This document shows positions 29,022 through 38,600 of a stretch of 64,000 bases of DNA, piece by piece. Under the pieces are notes generated by a model, which worked only from the letters and a program-made list of their open reading frames with translations, did not search any database and was not told the origin of the DNA. The stretch's first letter is position 1, and each line of letters starts with the position of its first letter. The stretch is taken from assembly GCA_964057225.1 (NCBI GenBank), contig OZ059900.1, positions 9,062,501 to 9,126,500 of the forward strand, in the 5' to 3' direction. Source of the stretch: Auanema rhodensis (Eukaryota > Nematoda > Chromadorea > Rhabditida > Rhabditidae). Made by a program: the position numbers and the translations under genes.

Positions 29022-29790
29022 ATGAAGAAAATACTCGCCATTTATCTCTACCTTGTGAACCATTTACATGCAGGTATTATAGTTAGATTATATAGTTTCA
29101 TAAATGAAAAGGTCATGTTTTGGCTGAAATTTGTTTTTTTCAGGCAGCACCAACGATGCTACTTACTTCTCTACATCAACGGCTTCTTCGCTAGACAGCT
29201 CTATTTCGTCTGTAGAAGCGACCGCTCCATCTTCAGCCTTCGACATGAACGAACAGTTGGCAAAGATAGCTAACATCTGCCTGACCCGTTCCGAGCACGA
29301 GCAGCTGACGGGTGGCCTTCTTCGATACAGGATAGCGCGACCGTTTAATTTTGTTTTGATAAACGAAGCGCAAGCTGTCATTGGTCTTGAAGAGCTACGT
29401 GCTGTGTTAGGCTTTGCCCCACCCGGAAATTGGACATACTATAAGGAACCCACGAGAGAGGAAATCGCAGCCGCCCTCAATATCGAGGAGTACTACGAGC
29501 TGATGGAACCGCGCAGTACCTGGCGTAGCCTCAATAGCACGTATTTCTTTGAAAAAAACTTCCCTCCCGCCATAGCGTTCTTAGACATTCGAATCCCAGA
29601 AATTCGTACCATTTATCGACATAAATTTGAAGAAATCCATCGTCGTCATGATCCAAAAGGGATAACAGACAAGAAAGAGGTTGATAGCATGATTGACAGT
29701 TTTAAACCCACATGGGAAAGAATCAGCAAAGCAATTGATAATATCTATTATGTAAATCATGGATGCCTGAATAACAACGGATTGCCTTAA
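29022..29790 (+). CDS. Predicted secreted glycoprotein, left copy, two exons (232 aa), family unknown
   Basis: I do not recognise the family. Exon 1 (29022-29073) starts at ATG and reads MKKILAIYLYLVNHLHA, a plausible signal peptide. Exon 2 is 29144-29790. Joining at CAG/GTATTA and TTTTTTTCAG/G keeps the frame and makes Gly18 from the split codon. Next come a Ser/Thr-rich stretch (about residues 19-52), sequons N113-W-T and N148-S-T, a probably helical charged region (about 160-190), and only two cysteines, Cys63 and Cys225. These fit a secreted glycoprotein with one disulfide, which is inference. The base composition is clearly less AT-rich than the satellite. Compared with the right copy, residues 53, 66-90, 119, 142-144 and 191-229 vary, but both cysteines and both sequons are kept. 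An unspliced start at ATG 29245 is possible but would lose the signal peptide. The Kozak context is weak (T at -3). Confidence 0.7.
29074..29143 (+). other. Predicted 70-bp intron of the left gene
   Basis: The donor is CAG/GTATTA and the acceptor is TTTTTTTCAG/G. GGCTGAAAT, about 15-20 bp before the acceptor, could be the branch region. The length fits the short introns of many insects and nematodes. The intron contains in-frame stops, and its removal fuses the signal-peptide frame to the main frame. An alternative acceptor at GCAG (29144-29147) would shift the frame. The copy in the other arm is identical by eye. Confidence 0.7.
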
Positions 29791-29910
29791 CATTGATAAT
29801 ATATTGTTATATGCATAATACATTGTATATTGTTTACTAGTGTATTGTAAATCGGAAATAAATGCTTTTAACGAATTTTTATTTCTACACGCATTAATGT
29901 CAAAACTGAA
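29791..29910 (+). terminator. 3' flank with AATAAA polyadenylation signal, left gene
   Basis: AATAAA at 29857-29862 lies 67 bp after the stop, within an AT-rich stretch, and is conserved in the mirrored copy. Apart from two differences just after the stop (29791 and 29800) the flank matches the other arm up to 29910. The two genes converge here. Confidence 0.5.
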
Positions 29911-30037
29911 TATAGAGAATCACACGAAACAGTCAAAACTATAAACAATTCCATATTGATTTTCAAAGCAACATGTATCTCTTGCAAGTAATTAGCTCAC
30001 AAGGAATGACTTGCCCCATATGTTACTTTGACTCAAT
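29911..30037. other. 127-bp spacer (loop) of the inverted repeat
   Basis: The first 68 bp (29911-29978) is a divergent R-oriented satellite piece: TATAGAGAATCAC, CAGTCAAAACTATAAAC, CAATTCCATATTGATTTTC, CAACATGTAT. The remaining 59 bp (29979-30037) is not recognisable as satellite. It contains a short inverted pair, GCAAGT (29984-29989) with ACTTGC (30009-30014). The spacer is not symmetric, so the structure is not a perfect hairpin. No gene is seen. Confidence 0.85.
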
Positions 30038-30151
30038 TTCAGTTTTGACATTAATGCGTGTAGAAATAAAAATTCGTTAAAAGCATTTATTTCCGATTTA
30101 CAATACACTAGTAAACAATATACAATGTATTATGCATATAACAATATCTTA
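30038..30151 (-). terminator. 3' flank with AATAAA polyadenylation signal, right gene
   Basis: This is the mirror of the left 3' flank. The polyadenylation hexamer reads AATAAA on the minus strand at 30086-30091. Because the two polyadenylation signals face each other 223 bp apart, transcripts that fail to stop would run into the opposite gene and be complementary to it. Confidence 0.5.
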
Positions 30152-30926
30152 TCAATAGTAAGGCAATCCCTTCTTTTTCGGGCAATCATAATGTTGAAGA
30201 AAGATATTATCAGTTGCTTCCTCGATACTGTCATAAGTGGTTTCAAAACGGTCAATCATGCGATCAACATGTTTTCTGTCTGTTTTCCCTTTTGGATCAT
30301 GACGACGATGGATTTCTTCAAATTTATGTCGATAAATGGTACGAATTTCTGGGATTCGAATGTCCAAGAACGCTATGGCGGGAGGGAAGTTTTTTTCAAA
30401 GAAATACGTGCTATTAAGGCTACGCTTGATATTGCGTGGTTCCATCAGCTCGTAGTACTCCTCGATATTGAGGGCGGCTGCGATTTCCTCTCTCGTGGGT
30501 TTCTTATAGTATGTCCAATTTCCGGGTGGGGCAAAGCCTAACACAGCACGTAGCTCTTCAAGACCAATGACAGCTTGCGCTTCGTTCATCAAACCATTAT
30601 TAAACATTCGCGCCATCCCGTATCGAAAAATGCTACCCGCCAGCTGCTCGTGTTCGGGAATGGTCAGGCAGATGTTAGCTATCTTTGCCAACTGTTCGTC
30701 CATGTCGAAGGCTGAAGATGGAGCGGTCGCTTCTACAGACGAAATAGAGCTGTCTAGCGAAGAAGCCGTTGATGTAGAGAAGTAAGTAGCATCGTTGGTG
30801 CTGCCTGAAAAAAACAAATTTCAGCCAAAACATGACCTTTTCATTTATGAAACTATATAATCTAACTATAATACCTGCATGTAAATGGTTCACAAGGTAC
30901 AGATAAATGGCGAGTATTTTCTTCAT
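30152..30926 (-). CDS. Predicted secreted glycoprotein, right copy, two exons (234 aa), family unknown
   Basis: This is the inverted paralogue of the left gene and is intact. Exon 1 is 30875-30926 on the minus strand, encoding the same 17-residue signal-like segment. Exon 2 is 30152-30804, with the same 70-bp intron. It ends GLPYY because the left copy's TAA is TAC here and a TGA follows two codons on. The variable patches contain, for example, Ile-Pro at 66-67 (Arg-Ser in the left copy), Asn-Ile-Lys at 142-144 (Ser-Thr-Trp) and a Lys-rich tail after Cys225 (Asn-rich in the left copy). Cys63, Cys225 and both sequons are kept. By hand count, 40 codons change the amino acid and 6 are silent. 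The frame is preserved with no indels, which argues that both copies are or recently were functional. Confidence 0.7.
30805..30874 (-). other. Predicted 70-bp intron of the right gene
   Basis: This is the mirror of the left intron, with the same GTATTA donor and TTTTTTTCAG acceptor on the minus strand. I see no base difference between the two introns, while the adjoining exon 2 is strongly diverged. Confidence 0.7.
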
Positions 30927-31337
30927 ATATTCGCCGGGACAATTTTAGCGTATTTAAATGCTTCTTCGCTAGGAATATGAACAATTTTTATTATGATCGA
31001 TCTTAATTCCAATCTAAAAAAATAAAAGGTGTGGTTACTAGGAAACAGCCACCAAATCGAAATACAGGAAGGAAAAAAAGAGAGAAGGTGGCATTCGATC
31101 GAGCTATTTATTCGCTCGCGACCCGGCCGACCCAAATCTAGATGGAAAGTGTAAGTCTTCTGTTGTCACAATCGAGGACAGACAACAAGATTATTTTAGA
31201 TGAACATTGTCTTCTTTTAAAACGATATCTTTGTTAATTTTAATGGCGCTCATGAAAAGAATGAGATTGAAACAATAAAAAATTAAATAAAAGTAAAGAC
31301 AACACATACTTTTCTTTCAAATTTATCAAATCAAATC
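30927..31337 (-). promoter_or_regulatory. 5' flank of the right gene, non-satellite
   Basis: This is the mirror of the left 5' flank, identical by eye. It includes the GC-rich island and the AATAAATAG motif (minus strand, 31104-31112), and ends at the satellite edge with CAAATCAAATC. The minus-strand frame at 30923-31135 is the mirror of the unsupported left frame. Confidence 0.35.
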
Positions 31338-32270
31338 AAATTTTAATTTTTGTTGAAATTTCAATCGATATCATCTCTTCCCTATAGATGTTGTTTTGAA
31401 AATCAATATGGAATTATCTATAGTTTTGACTGTTACTTGTAATTCTCTATAGATCTCTCTTTCTGTTTAATCATTTTCAGTATTGAATTGAATTGTTTCG
31501 AAAATTTTTATTTCTCTTGAAATTTCAATCGATATCATCTTTTACCTATACATGTTGTTTTGATAATCAATATGGAATTGTCTATAGTTTTGACTGTTAC
31601 TTGTAATTCTCTATAGATCTCTCTTTCTGTTTAATCATTTTCAGTATTGAATTGAATTGTTTCGAAAATTTTAATTTTTGTTGAAATTTCAATCGATATC
31701 ATCTCTTCCCTATAGATGTTGTTTTGAAAATCAATATGGAATTATCTATAGTTTTGACTGTTACTTGTAATTCTCTATAGATCTCTCTTTCTGTTTAATC
31801 ATTTTCAGTATTGAATTGAATTGTTTCGAAAATTTTAATTTTTGTTGAAATTTCAATCGATATCATCTCTTCCCTATAGATGTTGTTTTGAAAATCAATA
31901 TGGAATTATCTATAGTTTTGACTGTTACTTGTAATTCTCTATAGATCTCTCTTTCTGTTTAATCATTTTCAGTATTGAATTGAATTGTTTCGAAAATTTT
32001 AATTTTTGTTGAAATTTCAATCGATATCATCTCTTCCCTATAGATGTTGTTTTGAAAATCAATATGGAATTATCTATAGTTTTGACTGTTACTTGTAATT
32101 CTCTATAGATCTCTCTTTCTGTTTAATCATTTTCAGTATTGAATTGAATTGTTTCGAAAATTTTAATTTTTGTTGAAATTTCAATCGATATCATCTCTTC
32201 CCTATAGATGTTGTTTTGAAAATCAATATGGAATTATCTATAGTTTTGACTGTTACTTGTGATTCTATAT
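31338..32270 (+). repeat. Right array zone R1: hybrid edge monomers
   Basis: Six monomers combine A'-type TTAATTTTTGTTGAAATT and CTATAGATGTTG with B-type GTAATTCTCTATAGATCTCTC and TTTTCAGTATTG. Monomers 3 to 6 repeat the edge monomer 1 almost exactly, while monomer 2 is a B-type copy (TCTTTTACC, GATAATC). The edge unit seems to have been multiplied after the inverted repeat formed. No gene is seen. Confidence 0.8.
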
Positions 32271-35200
32271 AGATATTTCCTTCTCTTTAATCATCTTCAT
32301 TATTGAATTGAATTGTTTCGAAAATTTTAATTTTTGTTGGAATTTCAATCGATATCATCTTTTCCCTATACATGTTGTTTTGAAAATCAATATGGAATTA
32401 TCTATAGTTTTGACTGTTACTTGTGATTCTATATAGATATTTCCTTCTCTTTAATCATCTTCATTATTGAATTGAATTGTTTCGAAAATTTTAATTTTTG
32501 TTGGAATTTCAATCGATATCATCTTTTCCCTATACATGTTGTTTTGAAAATCAATATGGAATTATCTATAGTTTTGACTGTTACTTGTGATTCTATATAG
32601 ATATTTCCTTCTCTTTAATCATCTTCATTATTGAATTGAATTGTTTCGAAAATTTTAATTTTTGTTGGAATTTCAATCGATATCATCTTTTCCCTATACA
32701 TGTTGTTTTGAAAATCAATATGGAATTATCTATAGTTTTGACTGTTACTTGTGATTCTATATAGATATTTCCTTCTCTTTAATCATCTTCATTATTGAAT
32801 TGAATTGTTTCGAAAATTTTAATTTTTGTTGAAATTTCAATCGATATCATCTTTTCCCTATAGATGTTGTTTTGAAAATCAATATGGAATTATCTCTAGT
32901 TTTCACTGTTACTTGTGATTCTCTATAGATATTTCCTTCTCTCTGATCATCTTCAGTATTTAATTGTATTGTTTCGAAAATTTTTATTTTTGTTGGAATT
33001 TCAATCGATATCATCTTTTCCCTATAGATGTTGTTTTGAAAATCAATATGGAATTATCAATAGTTTTGACTGTTACTTGTGATTCTATATAGATATTTCC
33101 TTCTCTCTGATCATCTTCAGTATTTAATTGAATTGTTTCGAAAATTTTTATTTTTGTTGGAATTTCAATCGATATCATCTTTTCCCTATAGATGTTGTTT
33201 TGAAAATCAATATGGAATTATCTCTAGTTTTCACTGTTACTTGTGATTCTCTATAGATATTTCCTTCTCTCTGATCATCTTCAGTATTTAATTGTATTGT
33301 TTCGAAAATTTTTATTTTTGTTGGAATTTCAATCGATATCATCTTTTCCCTATACATGTTGTTTTGAAAATCAATATGGAATTATCAATAGTTTTGACTG
33401 TTACTTGTGATTCTATATAGATATTTCCTTCTCTTTAATCATCTTCATTATTGAATTGAATTGTTTCGAAAATTTTAATTTTTGTTGGAATTTCAATCGA
33501 TATCATCTTTTCCCTATACATGTTGTTTTGAAAATCAATATGGAATTATCTATAGTTTTGACTGTTACTTGTGATTCTATATAGATATTTCCTTCTCTTT
33601 AATCATCTTCATTATTGAATTGAATTGTTTCGAAAATTTTAATTTTTGTTGGAATTTCGATCGATATCATCTTTTCCCTATACATGTTGTTTTGAAAATC
33701 AATATGGAATTATCTATAGTTTTGACTGTTACTTGTGATTCTATATAGATATTTCCTTCTCTTTAATCATCTTCATTATTGAATTGAATTGTTTCGAAAA
33801 TTTTAATTTTTGTTGGAATTTCAATCGATATCATCTTTTCCCTATACATGTTGTTTTGAAAATCAATATGGAATTATCAATAGTTTTGACTGTTACTTGT
33901 GATTCTATATAGATATTTCCTTCTCTTTAATCATCTTCATTATTGAATTGAATTGTTTCGAAAATTTTAATTTTTGTTGGAATTTCGATCGATATCATCT
34001 TTTCCCTATACATGTTGTTTTGAAAATCAATATGGAATTATCTATAGTTTTGACTGTTACTTGTGATTCTATATAGATATTTCCTTCTCTTTAATCATCT
34101 TCATTATTGAATTGAATTGTTTCGAAAATTTTAATTTTTGTTGGAATTTCAATCGATATCATCTTTTCCCTATACATGTTGTTTTGAAAATCAATATGGA
34201 ATTATCAATAGTTTTGACTGTTACTTGTGATTCTATATAGATATTTCCTTCTCTTTAATCATCTTCATTATTGAATTGAATTGTTTCGAAAATTTTAATT
34301 TTTGTTGGAATTTCGATCGATATCATCTTTTCCCTATACATGTTGTTTTGAAAATCAATATGGAATTATCTATAGTTTTGACTGTTACTTGTGATTCTAT
34401 ATAGATATTTCCTTCTCTTTAATCATCTTCATTATTGAATTGAATTGTTTCGAAAATTTTAATTTTTGTTGGAATTTCAATCGATATCATCTTTTCCCTA
34501 TACATGTTGTTTTGAAAATCAATATGGAATTATCTATAGTTTTGACTGTTACTTGTGATTCTATATAGATATTTCCTTCTCTTTAATCATCTTCATTATT
34601 GAATTGAATTGTTTCGAAAATTTTAATTTTTGTTGGAATTTCGATCGATATCATCTTTTCCCTATACATGTTGTTTTGAAAATCAATATGGAATTATCTA
34701 TAGTTTTGACTGTTACTTGTGATTCTATATAGATATTTCCTTCTCTTTAATCATCTTCATTATTGAATTGAATTGTTTCGAAAATTTTAATTTTTGTTGG
34801 AATTTCAATCGATATCATCTTTTCCCTATACATGTTGTTTTGAAAATCAATATGGAATTATCTATAGTTTTGACTGTTACTTGTGATTCTATATAGATAT
34901 TTCCTTCTCTTTAATCATCTTCATTATTGAATTGAATTGTTTCGAAAATTTTAATTTTTGTTGGAATTTCAATCGATATCATCTTTTCCCTATACATGTT
35001 GTTTTGAAAATCAATATGGAATTATCTATAGTTTTGACTGTTACTTGTGATTCTATATAGATATTTCCTTCTCTTTAATCATCTTCATTATTGAATTGAA
35101 TTGTTTCGAAAATTTTAATTTTTGTTGGAATTTCAATCGATATCATCTTTTCCCTATACATGTTGTTTTGAAAATCAATATGGAATTATCTATAGTTTTG

Positions 35201-35680
35201 ACTGTTACTTGTGATTCTATATAGATATTTCCTTCTCTTTAATCATCTTCATTATTGAATTGAATTGTTTCGAAAATTTTAATTTTTGTTGAAATTTCAA
35301 TCGATATCATCTTTTCCCTATACATGTTGTTTTGAAAATCAATATGGAATTATCTATAGTTTTGACTGTTACTTGTGATTCTATATAGATATTTCCTTCT
35401 CTTTAATCATCTTCATTATTGAATTGAATTGTTTCGAAAATTTTAATTTTTGTTGGAATTTCAATCGATATCATCTTTTCCCTATACATGTTGTTTTGAA
35501 AATCAATATGGAATTATCTATAGTTTTGACTGTTACTTGTGATTCTATATAGATATTTCCTTCTCTTTAATCATCTTCATTATTGAATTGAATTGTTTCG
35601 AAAATTTTAATTTTTGTTGGAATTTCAATCGATATCATCTTTTCCCTATACATGTTGTTTTGAAAATCAATATGGAATTG
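32270..35680 (+). repeat. Right array zone R2: A' monomers with 328-bp alternations
   Basis: A' monomers show two short dimer patterns. TATCTCTAGTTTTCAC with CTCTGATCATC occurs at about 32891 and 33219 (328 bp apart). GGAATTTCGATCGATATC alternates with GGAATTTCAATCGATATC, the first form occurring at 33651, 33979, 34307 and 34635 (328 bp apart each). No gene is seen. The short minus-strand frame at 33175-33357 is a chance opening in satellite. Confidence 0.8.
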
Positions 35681-38600
35681 TCTATAGTTTCGACTGTTAC
35701 TTGTGATTCTATATAGATCTCTCTTTCTGTTTAATCATTTTCAGTATTGAATTAAATTGTTTCGAAAATTTTTATTTCTCTTGAAATTTCAATCGATATC
35801 ATCTCTTCCCTATACATGTTGTTTTGATAATCAATATGGAATTATCTATAGTTTTGACTGTTACTTGTGATTCTATATAGATATTTCCTTCTCTTTAATC
35901 ATCTTCATTATTGAATTGAATTGTTTCGAAAATTTTAATTTTTGTTGGAATTTCAATCGATATCATCTTTTCCCTATACATGTTGTTTTGAAAATCAATA
36001 TGGAATTATCTATAGTTTTGACTGTTACTTGTGATTCTATATAGATATTTCCTTCTCTTTAATCATCTTCATTATTGAATTGAATTGTTTCGAAAATTTT
36101 AATTTTTGTTGGAATTTCAATCGATATCATCTTTTCCCTATACATGTTGTTTTGAAAATCAATATGGAATTATCTATAGTTTTGACTGTTACTTGTGATT
36201 CTATATAGATATTTCCTTCTCTTTAATCATCTTCATTATTGAATTGAATTGTTTCGAAAATTTTAATTTTTGTTGAAATTTCAATCGATATCATCTTTTC
36301 CCTATACATGTTGTTTTGAAAATCAATATGGAATTATCTATAGTTTTGACTGTTACTTGTGATTCTATATAGATATTTCCTTCTCTTTAATCATCTTCAT
36401 TATTGAATTGAATTGTTTCGAAAATTTTAATTTTTGTTGGAATTTCAATCGATATCATCTTTTCCCTATACATGTTGTTTTGAAAATCAATATGGAATTA
36501 TCTATAGTTTTGACTGTTACTTGTGATTCTATATAGATATTTCCTTCTCTTTAATCATCTTCATTATTGAATTGAATTGTTTCGAAAATTTTAATTTTTG
36601 TTGGAATTTCAATCGATATCATCTTTTCCCTATACATGTTGTTTTGAAAATCAATATGGAATTATCTATAGTTTTGACTGTTACTTGTGATTCTATATAG
36701 ATATTTCCTTCTCTTTAATCATCTTCATTATTGAATTGAATTGTTTCGAAAATTTTAATTTTTGTTGGAATTTCAATCGATATCATCTTTTCCCTATACA
36801 TGTTGTTTTGAAAATCAATATGGAATTATCTATAGTTTTGACTGTTACTTGTGATTCTATATAGATATTTCCTTCTCTTTAATCATCTTCATTATTGAAT
36901 TGAATTGTTTCGAAAATTTTAATTTTTGTTGAAATTTCAATCGATATCATCTTTTCCCTATACATGTTGTTTTGAAAATCAATATGGAATTATCTATAGT
37001 TTTGACTGTTACTTGTGATTCTATATAGATATTTCCTTCTCTTTAATCATCTTCATTATTGAATTGAATTGTTTCGAAAATTTTAATTTTTGTTGGAATT
37101 TCAATCGATATCATCTTTTCCCTATACATGTTGTTTTGAAAATCAATATGGAATTGTCTATAGTTTCGACTGTTACTTGTGATTCTATATAGATCTCTCT
37201 TTCTGTTTAATCATTTTCAGTATTGAATTAAATTGTTTCGAAAATTTTTATTTCTCTTGAAATTTCAATCGATATCATCTCTTCCCTATACATGTTGTTT
37301 TGATAATCAATATGGAATTATCTATAGTTTTGACTGTTACTTGTGATTCTATATAGATATTTCCTTCTCTTTAATCATCTTCATTATTGAATTGAATTGT
37401 TTCGAAAATTTTAATTTTTGTTGAAATTTCAATCGATATCATCTTTTCCCTATACATGTTGTTTTGAAAATCAATATGGAATTATCTATAGTTTTGACTG
37501 TTACTTGTGATTCTATATAGATATTTCCTTCTCTTTAATCATCTTCATTATTGAATTGAATTGTTTCGAAAATTTTAATTTTTGTTGGAATTTCAATCGA
37601 TATCATCTTTTCCCTATACATGTTGTTTTGAAAATCAATATGGAATTGTCTATAGTTTCGACTGTTACTTGTGATTCTATATAGATCTCTCTTTCTGTTT
37701 AATCATTTTCAGTATTGAATTAAATTGTTTCGAAAATTTTTATTTCTCTTGAAATTTCAATCGATATCATCTCTTCCCTATACATGTTGTTTTGATAATC
37801 AATATGGAATTATCTATAGTTTTGACTGTTACTTGTGATTCTATATAGATATTTCCTTCTCTTTAATCATCTTCATTATTGAATTGAATTGTTTCGAAAA
37901 TTTTAATTTTTGTTGGAATTTCAATCGATATCATCTTTTCCCTATACATGTTGTTTTGAAAATCAATATGGAATTGTCTATAGTTTCGACTGTTACTTGT
38001 GATTCTATATAGATCTCTCTTTCTGTTTAATCATTTTCAGTATTGAATTAAATTGTTTCGAAAATTTTTATTTCTCTTGAAATTTCAATCGATATCATCT
38101 CTTCCCTATACATGTTGTTTTGATAATCAATATGGAATTATCTATAGTTTTGACTGTTACTTGTGATTCTATATAGATATTTCCTTCTCTTTAATCATCT
38201 TCATTATTGAATTGAATTGTTTCGAAAATTTTAATTTTTGTTGGAATTTCAATCGATATCATCTTTTCCCTATACATGTTGTTTTGAAAATCAATATGGA
38301 ATTGTCTATAGTTTCGACTGTTACTTGTGATTCTATATAGATCTCTCTTTCTGTTTAATCATTTTCAGTATTGAATTAAATTGTTTCGAAAATTTTTATT
38401 TCTCTTGAAATTTCAATCGATATCATCTCTTCCCTATACATGTTGTTTTGATAATCAATATGGAATTATCTATAGTTTTGACTGTTACTTGTGATTCTAT
38501 ATAGATATTTCCTTCTCTTTAATCATCTTCATTATTGAATTGAATTGTTTCGAAAATTTTAATTTTTGTTGGAATTTCAATCGATATCATCTTTTCCCTA

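Larger units (their letters stand above)
28276..29910 (+). repeat. Left arm of the central inverted repeat (1635 bp)
   Basis: Each base at position x pairs with 59948 minus x on the other arm: the gene start at 29022 mirrors 30926 and the intron at 29074 mirrors 30874. The arm contains two R-oriented monomers (28276-28610) and 1300 bp of non-satellite DNA (28611-29910). By eye the arms match without indels. Differences are confined to the coding sequence and about 10 bp after the stop. The arm ends where CAAAACTGAA is followed by TATAGAG on this side but matching stops on the other. Confidence 0.92.
30038..31672 (-). repeat. Right arm of the central inverted repeat (1635 bp)
   Basis: This is the reverse complement of 28276-29910. 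It carries the right gene, its 5' flank and the first two satellite monomers of the right array. Matching ends at 31672, where the left arm has TTTTTATTT and this side has TTTTAATTT. Beyond that point both sides are still satellite in mirrored orientation but of different monomer types. Confidence 0.92.

Noticed and set aside
28813-29025. 70-aa plus-strand frame upstream of the left gene (and its mirror at 30923-31135)
   Set aside because: It starts at TTG, not ATG, and lies in the AT-rich 5' flank. It ends over the real start codon. Its identity in the two arms follows from the whole flank being identical.
29074-29273. Unspliced continuation of the signal-peptide frame through the intron (83 aa), and its mirror at 30675-30926
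   Set aside because: The frame crosses clear GT and AG splice sites. After the acceptor it reads the Ser/Thr-rich exon out of frame.
29163-29381. Minus-strand frame opposite exon 2 of the left gene, and similar frames at 29581-29823, 30214-30417, 30567-30785 and 30125-30541
   Set aside because: These are shadows of the predicted gene on the opposite strand. They have no signal, splice or composition support of their own.
28276-31672. Foldback or other DNA transposon
   Set aside because: The arms end inside satellite monomers, I see no target-site duplication, and there is no transposase. The gene product shows no DDE or other nuclease pattern that I can recognise.
28276-31672. Sequencing hairpin artefact as sole cause of the palindrome
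   Set aside because: The arms carry different, frame-preserving coding sequences and the spacer is asymmetric. A read-through artefact would give identical arms.
33175-33357. 60-aa minus-strand frame inside the right array
   Set aside because: It is pure satellite, opened by chance variants in one or two monomers. Neighbouring monomers have stops at the same places.
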